A stretch of DNA of 64,000 nt from Frankineae bacterium MT45 (GTDB lineage Bacteria; Actinomycetota; Actinomycetes; Mycobacteriales; Jatrophihabitantaceae), in the NCBI GenBank assembly GCA_900100325.1, contig LT629697.1:1240001-1304000 (forward strand), read 5' to 3'. Made by a program: the position numbers and the translations under genes. The notes under the pieces are model-generated. The model saw nothing but the letters and a program-made list of their open reading frames with translations, had not been told where the DNA came from and ran no database searches. Shown here piece after piece: positions 48,916-58,867 of this stretch (position 1 is its first letter; every line of letters starts with the position of its first letter).

Positions 48916-48928
48916 ATCGGAAACCGAT
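48916..48928. promoter_or_regulatory. Small palindrome between kynU and the tetR gene
   Basis: ATCGG AAA CCGAT is a 13-base inverted repeat in the divergent kynU/tetR interval. Short symmetric sites of this kind are typical TetR operators, but nothing else supports it. Confidence 0.3.
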
Positions 48929-48982
48929 GACGTGTTCCGGCGCGAAGGATTCAGCGATGACTGCTCGCGCGAAGAGGCAATT

Positions 48983-49627
48983 GTGAAACCTGACGTCGAC
49001 GGGACGCCCCGGGTGCGGATGACCGGGCAGCAGCGCCGGGAGCAGTTGCTCGAAGTGGGGCGTTCACTCTTTGCCGAGAAAGGCTTCCAGGCCACCTCCA
49101 TCGAGGAGATCGCCCAGCGTGCGTCGGTGAGCAAGCCCGTCGTCTACGAGCACTTCGGCGGCAAAGAGGGTCTCTACGCGGTCGTCGTCGATCGGGAGAT
49201 GCAGTCGCTGATGGACCGGATCAGCTCCTCGCTCACCGGTGGCGGGGCCCGCGAGCTCGTCGAGGCGGCGGCGCTCGCCTTCCTCTCCTACATCGAGGAG
49301 GAGACCGACGGATTCCGGGTGCTGACCCGTGACTCGCCCGTGGTCAGCGGGGCCGGCACCTTCTCCACGCTGCTGAACGACATCGCCGGGCAGGTCGAGC
49401 ACATCCTGGCCGAGGAGTTCGCCCGCCAGCGGTTCCAGGTCGAACTCGCCGGAATGTACGCACAGATGCTGGTCGGCATGGTGGCCCTCACCGGGCAGTG
49501 GTGGCTGGAGGCCCGGCAGCCGGCCCGGGAGGTCGTCGCCGCCCACCTGGTGAACCTCGGCTGGAACGGGCTGCACGGGCTGCAGGCCGACCCGCAGCTG
49601 CGGACGCCGATAGAACGACGCGGTTAG
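48983..49627 (+). CDS. TetR-family transcriptional regulator
   Basis: A 214-aa repressor-type protein. The N-terminal HTH reads RREQLLEVGRSLFAEKGFQ, TSIEEIAQRASVSKPVVYEH and FGGKEGLYAVVV. The C-terminal ligand domain is all-helical. The GTG at VKPDVDG is chosen, six bases after AGAGG; the frame opens 17 codons earlier. It is divergent from kynU. The target is not evident. Confidence 0.9.
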   Translation: MKPDVDGTPRVRMTGQQRREQLLEVGRSLFAEKGFQATSIEEIAQRASVSKPVVYEHFGGKEGLYAVVVDREMQSLMDRISSSLTGGGARELVEAAALAFLSYIEEETDGFRVLTRDSPVVSGAGTFSTLLNDIAGQVEHILAEEFARQRFQVELAGMYAQMLVGMVALTGQWWLEARQPAREVVAAHLVNLGWNGLHGLQADPQLRTPIERRG

Positions 49628-49632
49628 ACCGG

Positions 49633-51396
49633 CTAGACCTCGTCGGCCAGTTCCAGCCAGCTGAGTTCGGCGGCCTCCTTGGCCTCGATCGTCTCGCGGA
49701 GTTGACGGTCGAGTTCCGCCGTCTTCGTGTAGTCGGTCGCGTGGGCGGCCAGCTCGTCGTGCAGCGCCTTCTCGCGCTTGTCGAGGGTGGCGATCTGGCG
49801 CTCCAGCCGGGTCAGCTCCTTCCGAGCCGCCCGCGAATCACCTGATTTTTCCTTGGGTTTCTGCCCGACGGTGGCGGCCGAGGCGTCCTGGTTGACCTGG
49901 GCCCGCAGGGCGAGGTACTCGTCGATCCCGCCGGGGAGGGCGGCCAGCGAGCCGTCACCGATAAGGGCGACGGTGGAGTCGCAGATGCGCTCGACCAGGT
50001 ACCGGTCGTGACTCACCACCACCAGCGTGCCGGCCCAGGTGTCGAGGAGATCCTCCAGCGCGGCCAGGGTGTCGGTATCGAGGTCGTTGGTCGGCTCGTC
50101 CAGGAGCAGCACGTTCGGCTGGGTGAGGAGCAGTCGCAGCAGTTGCAGGCGGCGCCGCTCGCCTCCGGAGAGGTCGCTCACCGGGGTCCACTGCCGGTCG
50201 TTGGCGAAGCCGAAGCGCTCGGCCAGTTGTGTGGCCGACAGCTCGACACCGCCGATCTCGGCCGTCGTCCGCACCTCCTGGACGGCCTCGATCACCCTTA
50301 AGTTATCGGGTAGTTCGTGGATCTCCTGGGAGAGGTAGCCGGCGTGGACCGTCGAACCGATGGCGACCGTGCCGCGCTGCGGCTGAAGGGTTCCGGCCAG
50401 CAGGCGCAGGAGGTGCGTCTTCCCCGAGCCGTTGACCCCGATGATGCCGATCCGGTCACCGGGGCCGACATGCCAGGTGACGTCGTCCAGCAGCACCCGG
50501 GCCTGGTCGCCGACCGTGACCGTCACGTCTTCGAGGTCATAGACGCTGCGTCCGAGTCGCTTCTGCGACAGCGAGCGGAGTTCGGTCGTCGAACGCACCG
50601 GCGGCACATCGGCGATCAGGGCCTCGGCCGCGTCGATCCGGAACTTCGGCTTCGAGGTGCGGGCTGGGGCGCCGCGGCGCAGCCAGGCGAGTTCCTTGCG
50701 GAGCAGGTTGAGGCGCTTCGCCTCGGTCGCCTCGGCCTGCCGGGCCCGTTCGGAGCGGGCGAGCACGTAGGCGGCGTAGCCCCCGTCGAACTGCCGGACA
50801 GCGCCGTCGATGACCTCCCAGGTCCGGGTGCAGACGGCGTCCAGGAACCAGCGATCGTGGGTCACCACCAGCAGCGCGCCGCGCCGGGAGTTGAGGTAGT
50901 CGGCCAGCCAGGTGATCCCCTCGACGTCGAGGTGGTTGGTCGGCTCGTCGAGGACGAGCAGATCCGCCTGCTGCACGAGTGCGGCGGCCAGCGACACCCG
51001 GCGCCGCTCGCCGCCGGAGAGGCGGTCGACGACGGAGTCCAACCCGAGGGCGGCCAGGCCCAGGCCGCTCAGGATGCTGCGGATGGCCGAGTCGCCGGCC
51101 CACTCGTGCGTAGCGGTGCTGCCGACCACCAAGTCGCGCACGGTCGCCCCGGCCCGCAGTGTGCCGCGCTGGGTGACGGTGGCGACCTCGACGCCTCCGG
51201 TGCGGGTGACCCGTCCGGAGTCCGGCGTCTCCAGACCGGTGATGAGCCGCAGCAGGGTCGACTTCCCACCGCCGTTGCGCCCGACGACGCCGATTCGCTC
51301 GCCGGCCGCCACCCCGAGGGAGACGTCGGAGAGGACGGTCGTGGTGCCGAAGGACTTTCCGACCCGTTCGATGTTGATGAGGTTGGCGGCGGCCAT
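49633..51396 (-). CDS. ABC-F family ATPase (ribosome-associated)
   Basis: A 587-aa soluble protein with two tandem ABC domains and no membrane helices. Walker A motifs are GRNGGGKSTLL and GVNGSGKTHLL, signatures LSGGERRRVSL and LSGGERRRLQL, and Walker B LLVLDEPTNHLD and VLLLDEPTNDLD. An inter-domain arm (Arg/Lys-rich RKELAWLRRGAPARTSKPK) and a C-terminal coiled coil (KELTRLERQIATLDKREKAL) are present. ABC-F proteins act at the ribosomal E site in translation factor or antibiotic-protection roles. The ATG overlaps the ispE stop by one base. Confidence 0.93.
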   Translation of the reverse strand: MAAANLINIERVGKSFGTTTVLSDVSLGVAAGERIGVVGRNGGGKSTLLRLITGLETPDSGRVTRTGGVEVATVTQRGTLRAGATVRDLVVGSTATHEWAGDSAIRSILSGLGLAALGLDSVVDRLSGGERRRVSLAAALVQQADLLVLDEPTNHLDVEGITWLADYLNSRRGALLVVTHDRWFLDAVCTRTWEVIDGAVRQFDGGYAAYVLARSERARQAEATEAKRLNLLRKELAWLRRGAPARTSKPKFRIDAAEALIADVPPVRSTTELRSLSQKRLGRSVYDLEDVTVTVGDQARVLLDDVTWHVGPGDRIGIIGVNGSGKTHLLRLLAGTLQPQRGTVAIGSTVHAGYLSQEIHELPDNLRVIEAVQEVRTTAEIGGVELSATQLAERFGFANDRQWTPVSDLSGGERRRLQLLRLLLTQPNVLLLDEPTNDLDTDTLAALEDLLDTWAGTLVVVSHDRYLVERICDSTVALIGDGSLAALPGGIDEYLALRAQVNQDASAATVGQKPKEKSGDSRAARKELTRLERQIATLDKREKALHDELAAHATDYTKTAELDRQLRETIEAKEAAELSWLELADEV

Positions 51397-52319
51397 CAGC
51401 GCATCACCCGGGCCCCGACGACCGGTCCGGTGGTGATCTTCGTGCTGTGGCACGTGCCGGAGGCGGCGAGGGCGGCGGCGATCTCCGCCGCGGCCGGGCC
51501 GGTGGGGGCGAGGAAGGCGCAGGTCGGGCCAGAGCCCGAGACGATCCCGGTCAGTGCTCCGGCCGCCCATCCGGCGTCCAGGGTGGCTTGCAGTTCAGGC
51601 ATGAGAGAAATCGCCGCCGGTTCCAGATCGTTGTGCATGTGCTCGGCCAGTAGGGTCGCGTCGCCGGAGCGCAGCGCCTCCAGCATGAGTTCGGGGACGG
51701 CCGGCTCGTTCACCGATGCGACGAGCTGCTCGTCGCGGAGACGGTCGAGTTCGCGGTAGGCGGCCGCGGCCGAGATCTCGGCGTCGGCCAGCGCCAGCGC
51801 CCAGTGGAAGGTGCCCACCGTCATGACCGGGCTGAGTACCTCGCCCCGTCCGGTGCCCAGCGCCGTCCCGCCGGTGAGGCCGAAGGCCACGTCGCTGCCG
51901 AGTTCGCCGGCCAGTTCACCGAGTTCGGCCCGGCTGCTTCCGGTGTCCCAGAGTTGGGCGCAGGCGATGAGGGCGGCGGCGGCGTCGGCCGAGCCACCGG
52001 CCATCCCGCCACCGACCGGGATGCTCTTGGTGATCTCGATCGCAGCCTGGGGCGGCAGTTCGCAGCGCTGGGCCAGCATGGCCGCCGCCTTCCAGGCCAG
52101 GTTGCGGGAATCCTCGGGAACGCGGTGAGCCTCATCGCCCTGCACGCTGACGCTGAGCCCGCCGGCCACTCTGGCCAGCACCTCGTCGGCCAGATCGACA
52201 GCATGAAAAATCGTGACAATTTCGTGGAAACCGTCCTCGCGAACGTCGCCTACGCCGAGGTAGAGGTTGATCTTCGCGGGCACCCGGACTCGTACGGAGA
52301 GCAGGGCGGCGTCAGACAC
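51396..52319 (-). CDS. ispE: 4-(cytidine-5'-diphospho)-2-C-methyl-D-erythritol kinase
   Basis: GHMP kinase of the MEP isoprenoid pathway, 307 aa. It has VRVPAKINLYLGVG, the ATP loop IPVGGGMAGGSADAAAAL, DVAFGLTGGTALGTGRGE and the C-terminal SGSGPTCAFLAPT. The GTG at 52319 fits the family start; TACTAG ends ten bases ahead of it, so the mRNA may be nearly leaderless. An in-frame ATG 35 codons upstream is less likely. Divergent from rplY; in M. tuberculosis ispE follows ksgA instead. Confidence 0.92.
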   Translation of the reverse strand: MSDAALLSVRVRVPAKINLYLGVGDVREDGFHEIVTIFHAVDLADEVLARVAGGLSVSVQGDEAHRVPEDSRNLAWKAAAMLAQRCELPPQAAIEITKSIPVGGGMAGGSADAAAALIACAQLWDTGSSRAELGELAGELGSDVAFGLTGGTALGTGRGEVLSPVMTVGTFHWALALADAEISAAAAYRELDRLRDEQLVASVNEPAVPELMLEALRSGDATLLAEHMHNDLEPAAISLMPELQATLDAGWAAGALTGIVSGSGPTCAFLAPTGPAAAEIAAALAASGTCHSTKITTGPVVGARVMR

Positions 52320-52543
52320 TGCTGCAATGCTAGTACGCTGTACAGGTTGCCCCGGCGAGGGACCGTGTCTGCAGAGACTCGAGTCCGTGATCGACGCGGT
52401 GTCGTTGACTTCGGCGCTCGTCATCCTGCGCGCTCTCGCCGATGCGACACCGCACCGCCACTCGTGCGCGTCTTCGGTACGCGCGCTTATCCATTCGTGA
52501 ATCGCACCATCGATGTGTCTGAACCTGATTGAGGAGCTCCACC

Positions 52544-53161
52544 GTGTCTGAAGTTCGCCTAGAAGCCGACGCCCGCACCGAGTTCGGCAAGGGCGGCGCC
52601 CGCCGCACCCGCCGCGACGGCAAGATCCCGGCTGTGATCTACGGCCACGGTGCCGACCCGCGCCACGTCTCGCTGCCGGCCCGCGAGTTCGGCCAGGCCA
52701 TCAAGAAGGGTGGCGCCAACGTGCTCCTCACCCTGGTCATCGAGGGCAAGGACGAGCTGACCATTCCGAAGGCCATTCAGCGTCACCCGATCAAGGGCAT
52801 CTTCGAGCACGTCGACCTGCTGGTCGTCCGTCGCGGTGAGAAGGTCACCATCGACGTCCCGCTGAACGTCGTCGGCGAGCTGGCCCGCGGCGCCCTGCTG
52901 TCGCAGGAGCACACCACGGTCAGCATCGAGGCCGAGGCGACCCACCTCCCGACCGAGATCGAGGTCAGCCTGGACGGCGTCGCGATCGGCACCGTCCTCA
53001 CCGCCGCCGACCTGAAGCTGCCGACCGGCTCGGCGCTGGCCGGCGACCCGGAGCAGGTTCTGCTGCACGTCGCCGAGGCGCCGACGGCCGAGCAGGTCGA
53101 AGCCGACATCGCCGGTGACACCGCGCCGGCCGCCGAGCCCGAGGCCGAGTCGGCTGAGTAG
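52544..53161 (+). CDS. rplY: 50S ribosomal protein L25 / general stress protein Ctc
   Basis: 5S-rRNA-binding ribosomal protein, long (CTC) form, 205 aa. The N-terminal L25 domain reads RTEFGKGGARRTRRDGKIPAVIYG (in part), followed by the TL5-type C-terminal beta domain and an acidic Ala/Glu tail. GAGGAG lies seven bases before the chosen GTG. The 224-base gap to the divergent ispE gene holds the promoters of both but no element I can define. Confidence 0.95.
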   Translation: MSEVRLEADARTEFGKGGARRTRRDGKIPAVIYGHGADPRHVSLPAREFGQAIKKGGANVLLTLVIEGKDELTIPKAIQRHPIKGIFEHVDLLVVRRGEKVTIDVPLNVVGELARGALLSQEHTTVSIEAEATHLPTEIEVSLDGVAIGTVLTAADLKLPTGSALAGDPEQVLLHVAEAPTAEQVEADIAGDTAPAAEPEAESAE

Positions 53162-53209
53162 TTCGCCGAACTCTGGCGAGACATCTGAAACAGACACCTG
53201 ACGCTGCCC

Positions 53210-53782
53210 ATGACCGACGACCGATTTCTCGTCGTCGGTCTGGGCAACCCAGGGCCGAAGTACGCGGGAACCCGGCACAATGCCGGGTTCTTTGTCGTTG
53301 ACCTGCTGGCTGAGCGAATCGGCGGCAAGTTCAAGGCCCACAAGGGGCGCTGTGATGTCGTCGAGGGGCAGCTGGCCGGGGTTCCGGTGGTGCTGGCCAA
53401 ACCGAAGTCGTACATGAACGAGTCCGGTGGCCCGGTGGTGGCCGTCTCCCGCTTCTACAAGGTTCCGGTCGAGCGGATCGCTGTCGTCCACGACGAGCTG
53501 GATCTGCCCTTCGGCTCGCTACGCCTCAAGCGCGGCGGCGGCGAGGGGGGCCACAACGGGCTGAAGTCGATGACGTCGGCGCTGGGTAGCAAGGAGTACG
53601 CCCGCATCCGGTTCGGTATAGGACGCCCACCTGGGCGGCAGGACCCGGCCGACTATGTACTGCGCGAATTCGCCGGGGCCGAACGCAAGGAACTTCCCTT
53701 CCTGGTCGATCGGGCCGCCGACAGCGTGGAGATGCTGCTTACCGCAGGACTGGAACGGGCCCAAGCCCAGTTCAACGATTAG
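53210..53782 (+). CDS. pth: Peptidyl-tRNA hydrolase
   Basis: Recycles peptidyl-tRNA dropped from stalled ribosomes. The 190-aa protein has [19 protein letters not shown] with the catalytic His, [21 protein letters not shown] and [13 protein letters not shown]. It lies 48 bases after rplY, the usual pairing. Confidence 0.96.
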   Translation: MTDDRFLVVGLGNPGPKYAGTRHNAGFFVVDLLAERIGGKFKAHKGRCDVVEGQLAGVPVVLAKPKSYMNESGGPVVAVSRFYKVPVERIAVVHDELDLPFGSLRLKRGGGEGGHNGLKSMTSALGSKEYARIRFGIGRPPGRQDPADYVLREFAGAERKELPFLVDRAADSVEMLLTAGLERAQAQFND

Positions 53783-53801
53783 CCGCCTCTGCCGATTTCG
53801 T

Positions 53802-53861
53802 CGCCTTGTAGCCTGACCTTCCGAATTTCTTCGCTCAACCGGAAGTTCCAGCTACAAGGCG
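53802..53861. terminator. Bidirectional terminator between pth and ogt
   Basis: CGCCTTGTAGC (53802-53812) pairs with GCTACAAGGCG (53851-53861); inside it CTTCCG (53818-53823) pairs with CGGAAG (53840-53845). A long bipartite hairpin filling the gap between convergent genes. Confidence 0.8.
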
Positions 53862-53881
53862 GCACACGACAGAGACGCTGT

Positions 53882-54445
53882 CTAGAAGAGTGATTGCGTC
53901 GATGTCTCGTGGTCGAGCAGCCACCGCTTCGCCTCCAGGCCGCCTCCGAAACCGGTGAGTGACCCGTTGGCGCCGATCACCCGATGGCACGGGACGATGA
54001 TCGAGATCGGATTGCGCCCGTTGGCCAACCCCACCGCACGGACGGCCTTGGGCGAGCCGATAACCTCCGCCTGCTCCCCGTAGGTCTTCGTCTCCCCATA
54101 GGGAATCTCTCGCAGCGCCATCCAGACGCGGCGCTGGAACTCGGTCCCGGCCGGATTCAACTCAAGCTCGAAGCGGGTCCGGGTGCCGGCGAAGTACTCG
54201 GCCAGCTGCTCGCGGACGTCGTCGAAGGCGTCCTCGTCCAGCGTCGCTTCGCTCCCGCTGATCCACTCCGGGTGGCGGCCGGTCGAGAAGTAGAGGCCGG
54301 TGATCCCGTCGCGATCCCGCCGGACCTGCAGTGGCCCGATGGGTGACGGGATGAGCGTGTACAGCACGCGATTCTCCGATCCGTTGTCGTTTCCCCAATG
54401 ATTGTCGGGATGAATGTGATTGCTCTTGCTCAGCTCAGTGATCAT
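53882..54445 (-). CDS. ogt: Methylated-DNA--[protein]-cysteine S-methyltransferase
   Basis: Suicide repair of O6-alkylguanine and O4-alkylthymine. The 187-aa protein has the acceptor C153 in PCHRVIGANGSLTGFGGG and the helix-turn-helix around TKTYGEQAEVIGSPKAVRAV. The start lies inside the 3' end of the Ada-AlkA gene (11-base overlap), so the two repair genes are translated from one message. Confidence 0.95.
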   Translation of the reverse strand: MITELSKSNHIHPDNHWGNDNGSENRVLYTLIPSPIGPLQVRRDRDGITGLYFSTGRHPEWISGSEATLDEDAFDDVREQLAEYFAGTRTRFELELNPAGTEFQRRVWMALREIPYGETKTYGEQAEVIGSPKAVRAVGLANGRNPISIIVPCHRVIGANGSLTGFGGGLEAKRWLLDHETSTQSLF

Positions 54446-55892
54446 GCGAACCTGCCCATAGGTGGTGAGATGCGTAGCTGCCCCAGGGCGACCACGCCTT
54501 GACTGCCTTCGTGAGGTCGATGTCGCGGGCCTCGGACTGCCGGCGCACGACCAGGTCGGATGCCAGTAGCACGTCCGGGTCGCCGAGGACCCGCATCAGC
54601 AGGTAGTCGGCCGTCCACGGCCCGATGCCGCCGATCTCCAACAGCGCGGCCCGGGTGGCGTCGCGATCGGCCCCGGGGTCGAGGAGGAGGGACCCATCGG
54701 CGATGGCTACCGCGACGCGGCGGATCGTCTCGGCCCGGGCCTTTGGCATCGGCAGCGCGGCCGGGTCACAGTCGGCGAGCGTAGCGGCGCTCGGAAAGAG
54801 GCGCCAGGCCGAGTTGTCTTCGGTGCCGCCCGCGGCCGGGAGCGGCTCGCCCAGGGTGGCGACGATGCGTCCGAGCAGGGTGCGGGCGCCGCTCACCGAG
54901 ATCTGCTGGCCGACTATCGCGCGGACGGCCATCTCCATCGGGTCGACCGAACCGGGGGAGCGCAGCCCAGGGCGCGCTGCGATCAGGGGGGCCAACTGTG
55001 GATCCGACCCGAGCACCAGGTCCACCGCCTCGGGGTCGGCATCCAGATCCAGCAGCCCGCGCAGCCGGGAGACGGCGGCCACCAGGTCGCGCTGATCGCT
55101 CAGTGCGAGGCGGCAGCGCACGAAGCCGTCCCCCGCCTCCAGACGGGCCAGCGCCACCCCGATCGGTAGGCGCAGCGTTCGCGCGAACTCCTGCCCGTTG
55201 TAGCTCTCGACGCCGGGAATGGCCCGCGCGCCCAGGTAGTCCAGCGTCGCGGCCAGATTCATCGGCTGCCGGTAGGCCAGGCGAAGTTCCAGCACCGCAT
55301 CGGCGGTGCGCTGCGCCGGAGCGCGGCGCCGCACGTTCTCCCGCAACGAAGTCGGTGTGGTTGCGAAGATCTGCAGCATCGTCTCGTTGAACTGGCGCAC
55401 GCTGGCGAAGCCGGCCGAGAAGGCCACCTCACTCATCCCGAGTGGGCTGGTCTCCAGCAAAATACGGGCCGTCTGGGCGCGCTGGGCCCGGGCTAGGGCC
55501 AGCGGGCCGGCCCCGACCTCGCTCACCAGCGTGCGGTGAAGTTGACGCTCCGAGTAGCCCAACCGTCGAGCCAGGCCCGGCACACCCTCGCGATCGATGA
55601 TCCCGTCACTGATGAGGCGCATGGCCCGCCCGGCGAGGTCCCCCCGGACGTCCCACTCGGGAGATCCGGGGGCCGCATCCGGGCGGCATCGCTTGCAGGC
55701 CCGGAAGCCGTCGCGCTGGGCGGCCGCCGCGCTGGGGTAGAACGAGACATTCCGGCGCAGCGGGGTGCGGGCCGGGCAGGAGGGTCGGCAGTAGATGCCG
55801 GTGGAGTGGACCGCGGTGAAGAACCATCCGTCGAAACGGGCATCTCGTCCACTCACCGCGCGGTAGCAGGAGTCGTCGTCGGGGATGTTCAC
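54435..55892 (-). CDS. alkA: Ada-AlkA fusion: methyl-phosphotriester acceptor / AraC regulator / 3-methyladenine DNA glycosylase
   Basis: A 485-aa fusion. Residues about 1-75 are the Ada zinc domain, with Cys ligands in YCRPSCPARTP and FRACKRCRPD; methyl transfer to one Cys turns Ada into an activator. An AraC-type HTH follows (LARRLGYSERQLHRTLVSEV, then AFSAGFASVRQFNETM). Then come the AlkA N-domain and the HhH-GPD glycosylase with LLEIGGIGPWTADYLLMRV and the catalytic Asp in LLASDLVV. The GTG of VNIPDDDSCYRA is chosen by domain start. It overlaps ogt: an adaptive response unit against alkylation. Confidence 0.93.
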   Translation of the reverse strand: MNIPDDDSCYRAVSGRDARFDGWFFTAVHSTGIYCRPSCPARTPLRRNVSFYPSAAAAQRDGFRACKRCRPDAAPGSPEWDVRGDLAGRAMRLISDGIIDREGVPGLARRLGYSERQLHRTLVSEVGAGPLALARAQRAQTARILLETSPLGMSEVAFSAGFASVRQFNETMLQIFATTPTSLRENVRRRAPAQRTADAVLELRLAYRQPMNLAATLDYLGARAIPGVESYNGQEFARTLRLPIGVALARLEAGDGFVRCRLALSDQRDLVAAVSRLRGLLDLDADPEAVDLVLGSDPQLAPLIAARPGLRSPGSVDPMEMAVRAIVGQQISVSGARTLLGRIVATLGEPLPAAGGTEDNSAWRLFPSAATLADCDPAALPMPKARAETIRRVAVAIADGSLLLDPGADRDATRAALLEIGGIGPWTADYLLMRVLGDPDVLLASDLVVRRQSEARDIDLTKAVKAWSPWGSYASHHLWAGSHDH

Positions 55893-55990
55893 GACTCCAG
55901 TGTGCCTGCCCGAAGGCGATGTCGCTGGCGGTTTTCGGACAGCACGGTTCGTCGCGCCGACGCGCAGCGTCAAGGTGCGTTGGACGCCGC

Positions 55991-58867
55991 TCAGCCGGTG
56001 TTGCGCAGGCCGGCGGCGACTCCGTTGACGGTGAGGAGCAGCGCCCGGTGCAGTTCCGGGGTCACCTCGGTCTCGGGGTCCCGGACGCGCGCCAGCAGCT
56101 CCACCTGCAGATACGAGATCGGGTCGAGGTAGGCGTCGCGGATGCTCAGCGTTCGCTGCAGCACCGGCGAGTTGTCCAGCAGCGCGCTCTCCCCGGTTAC
56201 CTTCAGCACCTCGGACATGGTGAGTTCGTGTTCGGCCCGGATGATCTCGAAGAGTCGCTGCAGTTCGGTCGGCACCAGCGTCGAGACGTAGTGAGCGGCG
56301 ATGTCGAGGTCGGTCTTGGCCAGCGTCATCTCGACGTTGCTCATAAATGTCCCGAAGAAGTGCCACTCCTTGTACATCTCGGCGATGACGTCACCGAGGC
56401 CGGCTTCACGGGCCGCCTTGAGGCCGGAGCCGACGCCGAACCAGCCCGGGACGATCTGGCGCGACTGCGTCCAGCCGAAGACCCACGGGATCGCGCGGAG
56501 GCCGAGGATGCCACCACCGCTGTCGGGCCGGCGGGACGGGCGTGAGCCGATGTTCAGTTCGCCGAGCTGCTCGACCGGCGTGGAGGCGAAGAAGTAGGCC
56601 GGCAGCTGCGGGTCGTCGATGAGCCCGCGGTAGGTGGCGAACGCGGCGTCGCTGACCCGGGTCATCGTCTCGTCCCACTGCGCCAGCTGCTGCGCGCTCT
56701 GCCGTGACGCCCGGTGCAGCGTGGAGGCCTGCAGTACCGCGGCCAGGGTGAGCTCCAGGTTCTCGCGGGCGAGCTCGGGGAGCATGTACTTGTCGCTGAT
56801 CACCTCACCCTGCTCGGTCGCCTTCATCTCGCCGTCGAGGACACCCCAGGGCTGGGCCAGGATCGACTCGAAGGTCGGGCCGCCGCCACGTCCAACCGTC
56901 CCGCCGCGGCCGTGGAAGAGGCGAATGCGCACGCCGTGGCGGGCGCCGACGTCGCGCAGGGTGCGCTGGGCGCGATGAATCTCCCACTGTGACGTGGTGA
57001 TGCCGGCCTCCTTGTTGGAGTCCGAGTAGCCCAGCATCACCTCCTGCACGTCCCCCCGGAGCCGGACGATGAGGCGGTAGGTGGGGTCAGAGAGCATGTC
57101 GTCGAGCACCTCGCCGGCCCGGCGCAGCTCCTCGACGGTCTCCAGCAGCGGGACGAAGCCGATGCGGGCGAAGGGTTGGTTCGCACCGCCCGCCCCCGAG
57201 CCATGGATGTCGACGAGCCGGGCCTCCCGGGCCAGCACCACGGCGGCCAGCACGTCGTCGGCGCCGCGGGTCATCGAGACGATGTAGCTCTCGATCACCT
57301 CCGGGCCGAAGGTGTCCAGCGCTTTGCGGACCGCGGTGAAGACCGAGAAGGTCTTTGCCCCGGCCTCGTCCAGCGGCGGCGGCGTCTGGGCCAGCGGCCG
57401 GCGGGAGGCCAGTTCCCGGGAGAGCAGGCGGAGCCGGTAGTCCCGCGGCAGGTCGGCGTAGAGCCAGGTCTCCTCGACGAGACGGTCGATGAGCTGCCCA
57501 ACGGCGTGGTGATGGGCGTCGGCGTGCTCGCGGATGTCCATGGTGGCCAGGTGCAGGCCGAAGACGGCGATGGTGCGCTCGGCCCGGGCCAGCAGCCCGT
57601 CGGCGATCAGCCCGCCGGCATTCTCGCGCAGGGAGTCGCCGATTATCGCGAGCTCGGCCAGCAGGTCCGTCTTGCCGAGGTAGTCACGCCCGGGGACGTG
57701 CGGAGAACCGGCGACGACCCGCTTGCGGGTGTTGGCGATCTTGTGGTTGATGCAGGAGAGCTTGAGGCGGTACGGCTCGGTGGCGTTCAGCGTGGGCAGC
57801 CGTGGGTCGAGGTCGGGGAGGTTCTCCAGGTCGGCCGCGATCGAGGCCTGCAGGGCATCGGAGACCCCGACCACCGACGAGGAGGAGGAGATCTCGGCGA
57901 TGAGGCCGTTGACCGCGGCGGTGGCGACGCGGGTGGCCACGTGATGCTGCAGGCGCAGCACGTCGCGGGTCACGTCCGCCGTGACGAACGGATTGCCGTC
58001 CCGGTCGCCGCCGATCCAGGTGCCGAAGGTGAGCGGATGGGCGTCTACCGGCAGCTCGACGCCGTAGCGGCGCAGCTCGACCGCGAGATCGGCGGCCATC
58101 GCCGGCAGGGCGTCCCCGGCCAGCTCCTCCAGGTAGTACACAGCGTTGCGGGCCTCATCGACCGGAGTCGGCTTGTGCTGGCGCAACTCGTCGGTCTGCC
58201 AGATCAGATCGACGATCTCCGCCAGCCCACGGTCCTGACGCGCCCGCGCGCCGCTGCCCGGTTCGGTGCTCACCTCGAGGATGTCGGCGACGCGCCGCAG
58301 TTTGGTGAGGATGGAGCGGCGGCTGGCTTCGGTGGGGTGTGCGGTGAAGACGGGGCGGACGGCCAGCGTCGCGATCGCCTCTTCCAGGCCGGCGGCGCCG
58401 GTGGATTCAGCCACCGCGGCGACCGAGCCGGCCAGCCACCCCTCGTCAGCCGGTCGGGTGTGCATGAGGCGGACGCGATGGACCTGCTCGGCGACGTTGG
58501 CCAGGTGGAAGTAGGCGGAGAAGGCACGGACGAGCGCGGCCGCGGTGTCGATCGGCTGGCCGGCCAGCAGTTCGCGGACGGCGTCGTAGGCGGTCTTGGC
58601 CGACAGCTGCGCGGACTCTCCATTCAGGGCGTCCGGCTCCGCGGCGCTCTCCTCGAGGTGGAAGTCGGTCGGCTCGCTGGCCGAGTCCGTCGACTTGCTC
58701 TGCTTGGTCAGCGTGCGCACCTGCTCGACGAGGTCCAGCAGATCACCGCCCTGCTGGCGGACCAGCGATTCGCCGAGGAGGGTCACGACCCGGCGCACGT
58801 CGGCGCGCAGTTCGGCGTCATCGGTCGGCTGGGCGTGGTGGGGGATGCTTTCCTGCGTCGAGGTCAC
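55991..58867 (-). CDS. ppc: Phosphoenolpyruvate carboxylase
   Basis: Anaplerotic carboxylation of PEP to oxaloacetate. The 958-aa protein has the catalytic His in [33 protein letters not shown], the mobile loop [14 protein letters not shown], and the C-terminal RNTG that closes the active site. The GTG start is chosen because GGGAG lies nine bases upstream; the frame continues 62 codons further in the intergenic region without homology. Confidence 0.96.
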   Translation of the reverse strand: MTSTQESIPHHAQPTDDAELRADVRRVVTLLGESLVRQQGGDLLDLVEQVRTLTKQSKSTDSASEPTDFHLEESAAEPDALNGESAQLSAKTAYDAVRELLAGQPIDTAAALVRAFSAYFHLANVAEQVHRVRLMHTRPADEGWLAGSVAAVAESTGAAGLEEAIATLAVRPVFTAHPTEASRRSILTKLRRVADILEVSTEPGSGARARQDRGLAEIVDLIWQTDELRQHKPTPVDEARNAVYYLEELAGDALPAMAADLAVELRRYGVELPVDAHPLTFGTWIGGDRDGNPFVTADVTRDVLRLQHHVATRVATAAVNGLIAEISSSSSVVGVSDALQASIAADLENLPDLDPRLPTLNATEPYRLKLSCINHKIANTRKRVVAGSPHVPGRDYLGKTDLLAELAIIGDSLRENAGGLIADGLLARAERTIAVFGLHLATMDIREHADAHHHAVGQLIDRLVEETWLYADLPRDYRLRLLSRELASRRPLAQTPPPLDEAGAKTFSVFTAVRKALDTFGPEVIESYIVSMTRGADDVLAAVVLAREARLVDIHGSGAGGANQPFARIGFVPLLETVEELRRAGEVLDDMLSDPTYRLIVRLRGDVQEVMLGYSDSNKEAGITTSQWEIHRAQRTLRDVGARHGVRIRLFHGRGGTVGRGGGPTFESILAQPWGVLDGEMKATEQGEVISDKYMLPELARENLELTLAAVLQASTLHRASRQSAQQLAQWDETMTRVSDAAFATYRGLIDDPQLPAYFFASTPVEQLGELNIGSRPSRRPDSGGGILGLRAIPWVFGWTQSRQIVPGWFGVGSGLKAAREAGLGDVIAEMYKEWHFFGTFMSNVEMTLAKTDLDIAAHYVSTLVPTELQRLFEIIRAEHELTMSEVLKVTGESALLDNSPVLQRTLSIRDAYLDPISYLQVELLARVRDPETEVTPELHRALLLTVNGVAAGLRNTG

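Noticed and set aside
50317-51759. Long open frame antisense to the ABC-F gene and ispE (480 codons)
   Set aside because: Spans two confident genes on the other strand and shows no motif.
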